Shown here: positions 16,655-25,683 of the stretch, piece after piece | Layout: each line of letters begins with the position of its first letter | Position numbering within the stretch: the first letter of the stretch is position 1 | Assembly (NCBI GenBank): GCA_946185225.1 | Contig: CAMHIM010000011.1 | Location: forward strand, 1 to 32,676 | DNA length: 32,676 nt | Source: an uncultured Prevotellaceae bacterium | GTDB taxonomy: Bacteria; Bacteroidota; Bacteroidia; Bacteroidales; Bacteroidaceae | Reading direction: 5' to 3' | Notes under the pieces: generated by a model | What the model saw: the letters and a program-made list of their open reading frames with translations, nothing else | What the model was told of the DNA's origin: nothing | Databases searched by the model: none | Program-made: the position numbers and the translations under genes

Positions 16655-16714
16655 TTTCCCACGGAGCGAACTTTCCTTTCCCACGGAGGGAGAAAATGAC
16701 TGCCTCCGTGGAAA
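16655..16714. repeat. Paired direct and inverted repeat between convergent genes; possible bidirectional terminator
   Basis: TTTCCCACGGAG occurs at 16655-16666 and again at 16677-16688, exactly 22 bases apart. A nearly complementary CTCCGTGGAAA follows at 16704-16714. The best stem pairs CCACGGAGG (16681-16689) with CCTCCGTGG (16703-16711). Neither strand has a good T run after it, so terminator function is uncertain. It lies between the convergent hemolysin III and TlpA-like genes. Confidence 0.55.
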
Positions 16715-16727
16715 CGGAACGAAAAAC

Positions 16728-17804
16728 CTATTCGCCTACGACTTTCTTCAGTTCAGCGTCCAGGTCGGCCTTGCTGTAGCTGCCTACGATGTGCCCGTCG
16801 GGTGAGACGAGAATCATGTGGGGGATGGTGCGGATGGCGTAGTCACGCCCTACGTTGCCGTCCTTGTCCCACAGCTGCAGCCAGGTGGCCTTCTCCTCGG
16901 CCAGTGCCTTGCGCCACGCCTTCTCGGTGCGGTCCACGCTGATGCCTACGACAACGACTCCGCGGGGCTTGTACTTCTCGCTGATGCGGGCCACTTCGGG
17001 GAAGCTGGCGCGGCAGGGGGAGCACCACGATGCCCAGAAGTCCAGCAGCACGTACTTGCCGCGGAAGTCGCTGAGGCTCACCTCGCGGCCGTCCTCTGCG
17101 GGCAGTGTGAAGGCAGGGGCTATGGCACCGCCTTCGGTCTTGGCCAGGCTCTCGGCCTGTGACTTCACTTGTAGCATGTCGGGTGTCTGCCGCAGCTCAG
17201 GGGAGAGCAGCGACAGCAGGTGCTGTATCTGCTTCGACGACGCGCTGCGTGCGCGGTACTTCACCACTCCGGCGCTGACGATGGACGACGGGTACTTCCT
17301 GACGAACGCCTCCTCGCGGCGCTGCTGCTCGGCCTCTACCTCCTTCATGGCCTGGGCGGCACTGTCGCGACGGGCGGCGCTGGGGTCCTGCGTCTTGATG
17401 AAGTTCAGCGTGCTGAGGTCGTTGAACAGCGAGTTGATGTCGCGGCGGCACTCCTCGTTCTCGTCGTTGGTCGGCGTGCCGTGGACCTCCGTGCTGTAGC
17501 GGCTGCCCGTGATGCTGATGTCGCCGTCCTCCAGGTAGAAGTCGGCCAGCGGCGAGAATTCGCCCTGCACTTTCACCAGGGCCCACTTCGGAGCGTCCTG
17601 ATGAGGGCCGCTGAACAGGAAGCGGCCGTTGCTGACGACGGTGGAGTCCAGCGTGCGGTAGTCTTCCTTCACGAGTACCAGGGTCAGCGGGGTACCCTCC
17701 TTGACACCTGTCACCTCGCCGGTGATGGTGTACTGGGCCTTAACGGGAAGGGTGGCGGCCATCATGGCCACCACCCCTGCGAGTGTTTTTCTGATGCTTG
17801 TCAT
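16728..17804 (-). CDS. TlpA-family thioredoxin-like protein with DUF4369-like N-terminus
   Basis: I start at the ATG at 17804; a GTG one codon earlier is also open. The product is 358 residues, with a signal peptide ending PVKAQ and a beta-rich N-terminal region (YTITGEVTGVKEGTPLTLV, then STVVSNGRFLFSG) of DUF4369 type. A helical middle leads to a thioredoxin fold of the TlpA/ResA class: FRGKYVLLDFWASWCSPC near 250-265 with the redox pair CSPC, and the cis-Pro segment TIPHM near 330. In the periplasm such proteins reduce or exchange disulfides of exported proteins. It is the last gene of the SusC/SusD operon, 6 bases behind the PKD-like lipoprotein, so its client may be a component or cargo of that transporter (inference). 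Confidence 0.88.
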   Translation of the reverse strand: MTSIRKTLAGVVAMMAATLPVKAQYTITGEVTGVKEGTPLTLVLVKEDYRTLDSTVVSNGRFLFSGPHQDAPKWALVKVQGEFSPLADFYLEDGDISITGSRYSTEVHGTPTNDENEECRRDINSLFNDLSTLNFIKTQDPSAARRDSAAQAMKEVEAEQQRREEAFVRKYPSSIVSAGVVKYRARSASSKQIQHLLSLLSPELRQTPDMLQVKSQAESLAKTEGGAIAPAFTLPAEDGREVSLSDFRGKYVLLDFWASWCSPCRASFPEVARISEKYKPRGVVVVGISVDRTEKAWRKALAEEKATWLQLWDKDGNVGRDYAIRTIPHMILVSPDGHIVGSYSKADLDAELKKVVGE

Positions 17805-17810
17805 CACGTA

Positions 17811-19262
17811 TTAGTATTTACGGCAGAAGCTGACGATGCGTCCCTGAATACCGTCGTAACGCTTCAGGATGGCGCCATGCTCCACAATGGTCGGGTCAAT
17901 CTGCATGATGGACGAACCGGCGGCACGGCTCACGGCGATGCTGAACTCCGTCGTCGGCAGGTTGTTCACGTCGTAGTCGAAGTGCATGTCAGTGATGTCG
18001 CCGTCGTAGGTATGCACGTCAATGACGGCACTGGCCAGGTCGTTGAGGTTGCCCAGGTTGATGGCCTTCAGCTGGCTGCCCGTACCCACGAAGAGGTAGG
18101 GCGTGTCTTGGCTGGCGGCGAAGCAGCTCTGGTCGTTGACGGCACCGGCGGGCAGCTCACCATAGTTGGTCACCGAGCCTTCCATGGAGTAGGTGACGTA
18201 GCTGTACTCATACTTCACCTCATAGAGGTAGTACTTGCCCTCGCTCTTGACCACGGCATAGGCGTTGGCTTGGTAGGGCTTGTTGCCCATCCACAGCAGC
18301 GTGCCGGGAACGCTGGTGTCGCCCATGGGCTCGATGACCGACGACGTGCGGTTGCCCATCCACAGTACGAAGTGGTGGTTCTGCTCGTCCAGGCTGGTGT
18401 AATAGCAGTCGTAGCTGGAGGCACCGAGGCGTGCAATGCAGGGGGCCACCTTGCAGCCGGCCTCCTGGGTCTCCAGAGGATACTCGAAGTAGCCGTCGTC
18501 AGGCGTTCCCGTGCTGCTGCAGAACTTGACATACACCTTGCCGTCGGTACCTACGACGTTGAAGGCGTAGTCGCTGCCGTAGAACTGCGCTGAATTGTAG
18601 GCAATGGCGGGTGCATCGCCGTGGAACTCGTCCTCATAGAAGTTGGTGCGGGCCAGGGACATGCCGTCCAGTTCGGGCGACTTGCCGCCTTCCATGACGA
18701 CGCAGAGGCGGGTGGCACGCACGTAGCTGTTGGAAGCGTCGTTGAAGCCGAACGACTTCACCGAGCGGGGCGTTCCCGTCAGGGCTTCCTCGTTGGCCTC
18801 CTGATAGGCGTCCTGATACAGCTTCTCACCGCTCTCGAACGACTGGAAGGCCAGCTTGCCGGCATCCGTCAGCACGGCGTAGCCCGTCGTGAAGGGCGAC
18901 ACCACCGTCAGGGCGATGTTCTTCGTGTAACGTACACGCGTCTGCTTGTCAATAACCTCGAAGGTCAGCGGGGCGTTGCTGCCCGGCACCTTCTTGAAGG
19001 TGTAGTCCAGTGTCTTCTGGCGGGCCAGCGTGTCAGCACCAACGCGCCATACATACTCCAGCCGGCTGTCGGGCAGGGTGGTGGTGACGGTGGGCGTGAT
19101 GTCCTGCTGCTCCAGCAGCACGCAGCGGATGTTGTCGCCCAGTCCGGTGATTTCCACTTCCTGCAGTTCAGTATAGTCATAGTTGCCCTCGTCGCTCAGA
19201 CAGGAGGCAAAGGCCAGCGGCGCAAGGGCCGCCATGTATAGGATGGTCTTTTTCATATTCAT
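17811..19262 (-). CDS. PKD-like family lipoprotein of the SusC/SusD operon
   Basis: A 483-residue lipoprotein precursor (lipobox FASC near residue 20; start at 19262 or at the in-frame ATG 19256). The pattern SDEGNYDY after the Cys, followed by a PKD-like segment (LEYVWRVGADTLARQKTLDYTF, then FEVIDKQTRVRYTKNIALTVVS), is that of the PKD-like lipoproteins that accompany SusC/SusD in Bacteroidales. The remainder is beta-rich and contains two related segments with the tetrapeptide WMGN. Such proteins are thought to sit on the cell surface and help bind or process the substrate; the ligand is unknown. It is 20 bases behind the DUF4843 gene and 6 ahead of the TlpA-like gene. Confidence 0.75.
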   Translation of the reverse strand: MNMKKTILYMAALAPLAFASCLSDEGNYDYTELQEVEITGLGDNIRCVLLEQQDITPTVTTTLPDSRLEYVWRVGADTLARQKTLDYTFKKVPGSNAPLTFEVIDKQTRVRYTKNIALTVVSPFTTGYAVLTDAGKLAFQSFESGEKLYQDAYQEANEEALTGTPRSVKSFGFNDASNSYVRATRLCVVMEGGKSPELDGMSLARTNFYEDEFHGDAPAIAYNSAQFYGSDYAFNVVGTDGKVYVKFCSSTGTPDDGYFEYPLETQEAGCKVAPCIARLGASSYDCYYTSLDEQNHHFVLWMGNRTSSVIEPMGDTSVPGTLLWMGNKPYQANAYAVVKSEGKYYLYEVKYEYSYVTYSMEGSVTNYGELPAGAVNDQSCFAASQDTPYLFVGTGSQLKAINLGNLNDLASAVIDVHTYDGDITDMHFDYDVNNLPTTEFSIAVSRAAGSSIMQIDPTIVEHGAILKRYDGIQGRIVSFCRKY

Positions 19263-19282
19263 AATCCTTTACGTGTGTGTGG

Positions 19283-20035
19283 TTAGAAATTGCCCAGTGT
19301 GTTGGCAATGGGCACACCCAGTGCCTCGTCAATGGGGTTGCCCTTGGTGTTGATGAGCCAGCGGCGGAACTCTGCCACCTTGGGACGGACGGCATAGTCG
19401 TAGTAGACGATGGACGGTGCGGTATAGCCGGTGTACCATACGTACTCGCGGTACTCGTCAGTGTCAAGCGGGTTGCTGCCGTCGTTGACACCCATGAACT
19501 CGAACCACAGCAGCATCTTGGCCTTCGAGTAGTTGCCAAGGTAGTAGCTCCTGTAGCTGTAGTCCCACCAGGTGGGCTGTACTATCTGGTCGCTGATGGT
19601 CACGGTGAGCGTGTCGACCACGCCGGGCAGGAAGTTGGCGTTCTGGGCGATGGCCAGCACCAGTGTTAGGTTCTCCTCCTTCAGCGTCTCGGAGCGCAAC
19701 AGGCGTATCTTGCCGTTGCCCTCGTTGGTGCCGGCCTTGATAATCTGCTGGGAGGCGTTCACCATCTCGTAGTCCACTCCCTCGGTGGCCGTGCTCTTCT
19801 TGTCAACGGCGACAATGCTGAACGTGGCGTCCTTGTCAAAGTAGCGTCCTGCATAGACCACGGGCAAGTCGAACTCCTTGCTGGTGACGTCGTCGTCCTC
19901 GAAGGCGAAGGTATAGGTCAGTTCGCTCTTCTGGAACGACAGGTAGTTATGACCGTCGAAGGTATCCACTTCGTCGATCGAGCAGCTTGCCAGCCCCAGG
20001 GAGGCAAGTGCCATGACAATATATTTCTTCTTCAT
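19283..20035 (-). CDS. DUF4843 domain lipoprotein of the SusC/SusD operon
   Basis: A 250-residue lipoprotein precursor with lipobox LASC (Cys18). The fold begins with a beta sandwich-like region: YLSFQKSELTYTFAF, then a DLPVVYAGRYFDKDATFSIVAV strand pair, and LTLVLAIAQNANFLPGVVDTLTVTISD. It ends with an aromatic-rich C-terminal part (WWDYSYRSYYLGNYSKAKMLLWFEF). This is the DUF4843 pattern, seen next to SusC/SusD pairs that lack glycan-degrading enzymes. Its molecular role is not established. It is 12 bases downstream of susD-like and 20 upstream of the PKD-like gene, so it belongs to one operon. Confidence 0.75.
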   Translation of the reverse strand: MKKKYIVMALASLGLASCSIDEVDTFDGHNYLSFQKSELTYTFAFEDDDVTSKEFDLPVVYAGRYFDKDATFSIVAVDKKSTATEGVDYEMVNASQQIIKAGTNEGNGKIRLLRSETLKEENLTLVLAIAQNANFLPGVVDTLTVTISDQIVQPTWWDYSYRSYYLGNYSKAKMLLWFEFMGVNDGSNPLDTDEYREYVWYTGYTAPSIVYYDYAVRPKVAEFRRWLINTKGNPIDEALGVPIANTLGNF

Positions 20036-20047
20036 CGTTTCTCGGTA

Positions 20048-21553
20048 TTACTTTTCAACTTCTACTTCTTCCTCCACTTCGGGCTTAGGTATGGCACCGT
20101 ACTCCTTCTCGCTCTCAGGCATGGGGAAGGTGAACTGCTCAGGCGTGAGCGTGAGCTGGCCCTGCCAACCGAAGTCGGGCACGGTCACTCCGGTACGCTT
20201 CAGGAAGTGCCAGAACTGTCCCTCGGCGTAGGTTTCCTTACGCATCTCCTTCTTCACGATGGCCTTGATGTCGGCAGCGGTGGAGCCGTCGGCCACACCG
20301 GCATCGTCAGCGAAGTAGCCACGGGCCTTCTTCAGTGTGCGCAGCAGCTGGATGGCTTGGTCGGGATTGCTCTCTGCCATGCACTCGGCGGCGATGAGGT
20401 ACATCTCACCCAGACGGATGATGGGCACGGTCTGCTTCTTCATGGCCTTGCTGCTGCCCGTTGTCTGCTCGTACTTCGACGACAGGGCGAAGTTGTTGCC
20501 GCGGCCGTCCTTCTTGAACAGGTAGAGGTAACGGTAGTCGCTGGCATCCTCGAAAATCTTGGTCAGCGTGTATACGTTGTCGGCTGCTCCCCAGTAGCCT
20601 TCCTCCGACAGGACGAAGAGCTGGCTGTTGAAGTAGGACTCGTAGTAGTCGGGCAGGTCAGAAACCTCAAGGGCGAAGATGAGCTCAGGCTGGAACACCT
20701 TGTCGCCGGCGGCAATCTCGGTCTCGGTAGCCCAGGTGAGGGGCGACTTCTCGATGACCTCCTTGGCACAGGCCAGTGCGTTGTCCGTATCACCCATGTA
20801 CAGGTATGCACGTGCCTTCAGGGCCACTGCAGCCCAGTAGTTCAGGTGATACTGGCGGTTGGCGGTGAACACGCCGCGGCCGTTGTAGCTGATTTCCTGT
20901 GCTTCCGTGATGATGGGGTCTTTGCCGGCCTTCAGCAGCTCCACGGCCTTGTCCAGGTCAGCCAGCACGCGTGAAATGACCTCGCTGGACTTCAGGTGCT
21001 CGTTACGGGCAGCCTCGTAGCTGGTGACATAGGGGATGGCGATGGCATCCTCGTTGCCTTCGTAGGCGGGAGCGAAGAGACGCAGCAGGTCGAAGTGCAT
21101 CATGGCACGCTCGGCATAGGCCTCGCCGGCCACCATCTCGTACTCGCCGTTATGGAACAGGTTCTTGTGGGACTCGATGTCCGAGAGAATGCTGTTGACG
21201 TTGGCGATGTTGTTGTACATGGCCGACCAGATGGGGTCGATGTAGGTACCGCGGACGCTGTTGTCCGTGTAGCTCCAGTGTACGGCGCTCCATCCGGAAC
21301 CGACGTCGCTGAGGTTCTTCATGTAGTCGCGTCCGAGTGAGGAAACGAATCCGAATGAGAGGTTGGCACCATAGAGCTTGGAGCTTGTCAGGTTGATGTA
21401 GGTGCCGTAGAGCATCTTCTTGTATCCGTCAGCCGTCTCTATGAGGTCGGCACGGTCCTTCTCGGTGCTGGGCTGTACGTCAAGCCAGTCGCTGCACGCG
21501 CTGAGAAGCAGCGCGGCCGAGAGAATAGTGATATATTGATGTATTCTTTTCAT
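20048..21553 (-). CDS. RagB/SusD family surface lipoprotein
   Basis: A 501-residue lipoprotein precursor (lipobox LLSAC near residue 20). SusD-family proteins sit as a lid on the SusC barrel and hold the ligand. Family marks: SDWLDVQPSTEKDRADLIETADGYKKMLYGTY at the N-terminus, YAERAMMHFDLLRLFAPAY (the conserved ALRAFYHFDLLRLYG-like helix), and PIIRLGEMYLIAAECMA near the C-terminal TPR helix. It is separated from susC-like by 15 bases, the standard order. Substrate cannot be read from sequence. With no glycosidase or lyase nearby, a glycan is less likely than a peptide, cofactor or metal complex (inference). Confidence 0.93.
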   Translation of the reverse strand: MKRIHQYITILSAALLLSACSDWLDVQPSTEKDRADLIETADGYKKMLYGTYINLTSSKLYGANLSFGFVSSLGRDYMKNLSDVGSGWSAVHWSYTDNSVRGTYIDPIWSAMYNNIANVNSILSDIESHKNLFHNGEYEMVAGEAYAERAMMHFDLLRLFAPAYEGNEDAIAIPYVTSYEAARNEHLKSSEVISRVLADLDKAVELLKAGKDPIITEAQEISYNGRGVFTANRQYHLNYWAAVALKARAYLYMGDTDNALACAKEVIEKSPLTWATETEIAAGDKVFQPELIFALEVSDLPDYYESYFNSQLFVLSEEGYWGAADNVYTLTKIFEDASDYRYLYLFKKDGRGNNFALSSKYEQTTGSSKAMKKQTVPIIRLGEMYLIAAECMAESNPDQAIQLLRTLKKARGYFADDAGVADGSTAADIKAIVKKEMRKETYAEGQFWHFLKRTGVTVPDFGWQGQLTLTPEQFTFPMPESEKEYGAIPKPEVEEEVEVEK

Positions 21554-21568
21554 AACGCTGTAAGTATT

Positions 21569-24500
21569 TTAGAAGTTTACACGAAGTCCGAAGGTGAAGG
21601 TGCGGGAGTAGGGGTAGCTCAGACCGCGCTCACGCTTCACCGTTGACCAGTAGCCCAGGTCGCTGGTGTTGAACGACAGGCGGACGCTCTCCAGACTGAG
21701 GGGTGCAATCCATGCCTTGGGCAGCTCGTACTGCACGGACATGGCGGCCAGCTGCAGCAGGTTGTAGTCCTGTACGAAGCGTGAGCTGGCGTAGGTGTAG
21801 TATTGCACGAGGCGTGTGGTCAGGTTGGCCTTGTACTTCGTCTCGTCGCCGGGATTCTTCCATGTCTCGGTGAGTACGCGCTTGTCAACGTTCTTGTACT
21901 TGTTAGAGTTCTCCACCTTGTCCACGAGGGTCTGGTTGTAGGCCTGACCGCCGAACTGGTACTGGAAGGTGAGGTTGAAGTACAGCCCCTTCCAGCCGAC
22001 GTTGGCACCGAAGGTTCCGCGAACGTCAGGCTCGGTGTCGCCCACGACAACCTTGTCGTCGGCATTCCACGTCTTGGTGGGGTGACCGTCCTTGGTGAGG
22101 AACAGTTCCTCGCCGGTCATCGGGTCGATGCCCAGGGAGCGTACGGCGTAGATGGCCGTGGTGGACTGGCCTTCCTCATAGCGCGTCAGCAGCTTGTGGG
22201 TTTCTGCGATGCTTGAGGCCTGGTTGGTGGACTTGTTGAACGACTCCAGGGCCGACGAGATCTTCATAATCTTGTTGCTGTTATGGCTGGCATTGGCGAA
22301 GAGGCTGACGTTGAGCTGCGGCTGCTTGATGACGAAGGCACGCAGAGCCACTTCCCAACCGCGGTTACGCATCTCGCCGAGGTTGGCCGTGTAGCTGTCG
22401 AAGCCTACAGAGGGAGGCGTGGTGACGGGCAGCACCATGTCCTTGGTGCGGCGGTTGTAGTAGCTGGCCTGCAGGTCGAAGAGCTTGAACATGCCCAGCT
22501 GGATGCCCAGTTCGGTGGACTTGGTGGTCTGCCACTTCAGGTTACGGTTGCCGAGTGCCTGCAGTGTGGCACCGATGTTGCCGTCATAGCGGCTGTTGGT
22601 GGTGTACTGGTAGACGTCCTTGGCCTGATAGGGGCTGAAGTTGACGCTACCGACCTCACCATAGGTGGCGCGCAGACGCAGGATGTCAACGTATCCCAGT
22701 TGCTTGATGAACTTCTCGTTGTGGCCGTTCCAGCCGATACCGGTGCTGAAGAAGGGAGCGGTCTTTTCGTCGTTACCGAACGACGAGCTGCCGTCGAGAC
22801 GGTAGGAGACGTCGAACAGGTAACGGTCGGCAAACGAGTAGTTGGCCGAAGCGAAGAAGGATGCCAGGCGGGCATGACCCTCAGCGTTCTGGGGAACACC
22901 GCCTTTCTCGTAGCCGGAGGCATAGGCGGGCTGTGCGATGTCGTTGTCGCCGAAGCCCTGAGCGGTGAAGCCGTAGACGACGCTCTTGGAGTCGCTCAGT
23001 GACGAGCCGGCAGAGGCTGTGACGAAGTGGTCGTCGAACTTCTGGGCGTAGGTCAGGAAGAGGTTGCCCTCGATGGCATTCTGCTCGGTGGCGGCATGGG
23101 TGTAGCGGCCACGAAGTATCTGCTGCTCGGTGGTAAGGTCGCTCATGCCCTCGCCATACTCAGTATATACAGAGGAAGAGGGTGAGACGAAGACGTCGCT
23201 CTTGTTCTCGGAGTGTGTATAGCTCACGCGGCCGTTCAGACGCAGGGTCTCGAGGATGCGCCAGTCGAACGAGAAGTTCTCGTTGAATGCTGTCGTCTTT
23301 GCCTCGCTGGAGTTGCCTACCTGTGCCTCGTAAAGCGGGTTCACGGGGATGTTCGACACGTTGCCCCACCAGTTGTTCGTTGCTCCGTACTCGTTCTGAT
23401 AGGTGTAGTACTTGTACAACTCGCCGTTCTTGTTGTAGATGGGGTAGAACTGGTTGATGGAAGTATAGTCGGAGAAACTGCCGTAGGGGGAGTCCTTGGA
23501 GTTGGTGCGGTAGATGCTCAGGTAGTTGTTGAAGAGCACGCGGTCGTTGGCGTTGTAGCTCAGGTCAACGCCGATGCCGTAGTTCTCGCGCTTCGACTCC
23601 TTCATCACGCCCGGCGTGTTGCCGTAGTTCAGGTCCAGTCCGTAGCGCATGCGGCTGTCACCGCCCTGCAGGTTCAGGGAGTGCTTGGTGCCCCAGGAGT
23701 TGCGCAGCGGCTGGCTCATCCAGTCGGTGTTCACGCCCTGTGCCACCCAGCGGGCTATCTGGTTGTACTCCGGACGCAGGGTGCCGTCGTCGTTACGGTA
23801 CAGCTTCAACTGGTCTATCAGGTCCAGGTTCTCCTTGGCGTCCAGCAGGTCATAGCTGCTGAGGTCGGGGAATTCGGCGTTCAGGTCGAAAGTGTAGCTG
23901 ACACGTAGCTGGCCCTCCTTGGGGCGCTTGGTCTTCACGACGATGACACCGTTGGCGGCGCGGGCACCGTAGATGGCAGCAGCAGCGGCGTCCTTCAGGA
24001 CGGTGACACTCTCCACACGGTTCATGTCGAGGTCGACGATGCGCTCGATGGTGGTCTCATAGCCGTCAAGGATGAAGAGCGGCTGGTTGGGGTCGCTTAC
24101 CAGTCCGGACTTGTCGATGGCCTCGAAGCCCTGGAACGAGCTCTCGCCGCGGAAGCGGATCTTAGGCATCGTGTTCGGGTCGGAACCCATCTCGGTGTTC
24201 TCGGTCAGGGCGATGCTGGGGTCCAGCAGGGAGAGCGACTTGATGACGTTCTGGTGGCCCATAATCTTCAGCTCGTCGCCATTGTAGACGGTGGCGTTAC
24301 CAGTGAAGTTCTTGGCGTCGCGGTTCATGAGTCCCGTTACCACCACCTCGTCGATGGCCTTGTTGTCGTCAGCCAGTGCCACGTTGATATTGTTGCGGCC
24401 CTTGGTCTGACGCGTGCGGTCAGTCATGCCGACGAAGGAGTAGAGCAGGGTGCCCTCCTTCGGAATTTGGATGCTGTAGTTTCCATTGGCATCGGTGACG

Positions 24501-24919
24501 ACGATGGCCTTGGTACCCTTCAAGGACACGGTGACGCCCGGCAGGGGCTCGCCCTGCTGGTCAACGACGCGGCCCTTGACGGTGCGTCCGCCCTTCAGTG
24601 CTTCCTGGGCGGGAGCATTGCTCGTCAGTGCGATGTTGACAATGTTGCCGTCGATGGTGTACTCCAGCGGCTTGCCGCTCAGCACATAGTCCATCGTTCC
24701 GCGGAACGACTGGTTCTTCACACTACCCGTTACCGTGTAGGGCTTCACATCGTCGTAGGCGAAAAGGAACTTGTAATCAGATACTTTCTCCAATTTCTTG
24801 AAGACAGACGACAGACTCTCGTTCTGGAAAGTCATCGTGATGGCCTTCCCCGTCTGGGCTGACAGCGGTAGTGCCAGTAGACAGAGAAGCCACAGTAGAA
24901 TTACGCTCTTTCTCTTCAT
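21569..24919 (-). CDS. SusC/RagA family TonB-dependent transporter with STN signalling domain
   Basis: A 1116-residue outer-membrane transporter. A signal peptide (about 1-22, ending LSAQ) leads to an STN (secretin/TonB short N-terminal) domain at about 25-95 (ITMTFQNESLSSVFKKLEK, then a DYVLSGKPLEYTIDGNIVNIAL end). Next come a carboxypeptidase regulatory-like domain near 112-185 (GRVVDQQGEPLPGVTVSLKG), a plug domain near 190-310 (DEVVVTG, with DAAAAAIYGARAANGVIVVKTK), and a 22-strand-type barrel ending in the terminal aromatic strand TFGLRVNF. STN-bearing members signal to an inner-membrane anti-sigma factor, and the adjacent ECF sigma/FecR pair fits that. It is first in a five-gene operon. 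The 228-base upstream gap is shared with the divergent sigma gene. Confidence 0.95.
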   Translation of the reverse strand: MKRKSVILLWLLCLLALPLSAQTGKAITMTFQNESLSSVFKKLEKVSDYKFLFAYDDVKPYTVTGSVKNQSFRGTMDYVLSGKPLEYTIDGNIVNIALTSNAPAQEALKGGRTVKGRVVDQQGEPLPGVTVSLKGTKAIVVTDANGNYSIQIPKEGTLLYSFVGMTDRTRQTKGRNNINVALADDNKAIDEVVVTGLMNRDAKNFTGNATVYNGDELKIMGHQNVIKSLSLLDPSIALTENTEMGSDPNTMPKIRFRGESSFQGFEAIDKSGLVSDPNQPLFILDGYETTIERIVDLDMNRVESVTVLKDAAAAAIYGARAANGVIVVKTKRPKEGQLRVSYTFDLNAEFPDLSSYDLLDAKENLDLIDQLKLYRNDDGTLRPEYNQIARWVAQGVNTDWMSQPLRNSWGTKHSLNLQGGDSRMRYGLDLNYGNTPGVMKESKRENYGIGVDLSYNANDRVLFNNYLSIYRTNSKDSPYGSFSDYTSINQFYPIYNKNGELYKYYTYQNEYGATNNWWGNVSNIPVNPLYEAQVGNSSEAKTTAFNENFSFDWRILETLRLNGRVSYTHSENKSDVFVSPSSSVYTEYGEGMSDLTTEQQILRGRYTHAATEQNAIEGNLFLTYAQKFDDHFVTASAGSSLSDSKSVVYGFTAQGFGDNDIAQPAYASGYEKGGVPQNAEGHARLASFFASANYSFADRYLFDVSYRLDGSSSFGNDEKTAPFFSTGIGWNGHNEKFIKQLGYVDILRLRATYGEVGSVNFSPYQAKDVYQYTTNSRYDGNIGATLQALGNRNLKWQTTKSTELGIQLGMFKLFDLQASYYNRRTKDMVLPVTTPPSVGFDSYTANLGEMRNRGWEVALRAFVIKQPQLNVSLFANASHNSNKIMKISSALESFNKSTNQASSIAETHKLLTRYEEGQSTTAIYAVRSLGIDPMTGEELFLTKDGHPTKTWNADDKVVVGDTEPDVRGTFGANVGWKGLYFNLTFQYQFGGQAYNQTLVDKVENSNKYKNVDKRVLTETWKNPGDETKYKANLTTRLVQYYTYASSRFVQDYNLLQLAAMSVQYELPKAWIAPLSLESVRLSFNTSDLGYWSTVKRERGLSYPYSRTFTFGLRVNF

Positions 24920-25147
24920 GTTGTCAGATTGTTAATTATTGTATTAAGTAATTGATTCCTTATAATATATGTGCTGGATTGGTCGCTAACCTTATTATAA
25001 TACAATTCACGGGGAGGGAAAGTTACGAAAAGAAAGAAAAAATGTTATGTGAAGGCAAAAAAAGTGTCTGGGGAAGTCATTTTTCTTCCGAGATGACGTT
25101 TTTCTCAGGGATAATCATTAACTTTGCCGCTGAAACGCCACAAGTAA
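24920..25147. promoter_or_regulatory. Divergent control region between the SusC operon and the ECF sigma/anti-sigma pair
   Basis: This AT-rich gap must hold promoters for both directions. For the sigma gene a good -7 element is seen at 25119-25126. For the SusC side no TAnnTTTG element is evident, as expected if that promoter is read by the ECF sigma factor rather than the housekeeping one. No hairpin or riboswitch-like structure was recognised. Confidence 0.55.
25119..25126 (+). promoter_or_regulatory. Putative -7 element of the ECF sigma gene
   Basis: TAACTTTG matches TAnnTTTG and lies 21 bases before the ATG at 25148. A T-rich segment (GTTTTT, 25098-25103) stands near the -33 position. 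Confidence 0.6.
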
Positions 25148-25660
25148 ATGGAAAAGGAGAGAGAATTTGAACGGTTGTTCAGGCTATATTATGAACGACT
25201 GTTCTTTTTTGCCCGTCAGATGGTGGGCAGCGAGGACGACAGCCACGACGTGGTGCATGGCGTCTTCGAGGACCTGTGGCAGCACATCAGTGACATTCAT
25301 GAGGACAGTGTCAAGTCGTGGCTTTACACGCTGACGCGTAACCGTTGCATCAACCACTTGCGGCGGCAGGGAGCACGTCAGCAGTACGTCGACTTCTGCC
25401 GGAGGATGACTGAATGCTACGGCACCGACGGGTATGATGAACGCGATGAGCGCGACCAGCTCGTCAAAGCGGTGCTTGCCAAGTTTGACCCTGACACGCG
25501 CGACATCTTCAACGAGTGCTTCTTCAAGGAACAGCGCTACCAGGACGTCGCCGAAAAGACGGGTAGGAGCCTGAGTAGCATCAAGAAGATTATGGCTGCA
25601 GCGCTGAGGCTAATGAATGAAGGGAAGTACAAAAAAAATATAAAAAATGAACTTTCTTAA
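25148..25660 (+). CDS. ECF-type RNA polymerase sigma-70 factor
   Basis: A 170-residue extracytoplasmic-function sigma factor. Region 2 spans about 5-75 (ERLFRLYYERLFFFARQMVG, then DDSHDVVHGVFEDLWQ and SWLYTLTRNRCINHLRR). Region 4 spans about 105-160 (KFDPDTRDIFNECFFKEQRYQDVAEKTG and the helix-turn-helix SLSSIKKIMAAALRLM). It matches the Bacteroidetes class paired with FecR-like anti-sigma factors and STN-bearing SusC proteins. The expected target is the divergent SusC operon: ligand passage would release the sigma factor and raise transporter expression. The FecR gene follows after 23 bases. Confidence 0.93.
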   Translation: MEKEREFERLFRLYYERLFFFARQMVGSEDDSHDVVHGVFEDLWQHISDIHEDSVKSWLYTLTRNRCINHLRRQGARQQYVDFCRRMTECYGTDGYDERDERDQLVKAVLAKFDPDTRDIFNECFFKEQRYQDVAEKTGRSLSSIKKIMAAALRLMNEGKYKKNIKNELS

Positions 25661-25683
25661 CCGGAAGATTGTATAAGAAGTAT

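Noticed and set aside
17220..18593. Long open frame on the plus strand opposite the PKD-like lipoprotein and the TlpA-like gene
   Set aside because: It is a shadow of GC-rich minus-strand genes. The minus-strand products have lipoboxes, a CSPC motif and operon spacing; the plus-strand product resembles no family.
16728..24919. Polysaccharide utilization locus
   Set aside because: SusC/SusD are present, but no glycoside hydrolase, lyase, esterase or sulfatase is seen. The partners are DUF4843, PKD-like and TlpA proteins, so glycan use is not supported.
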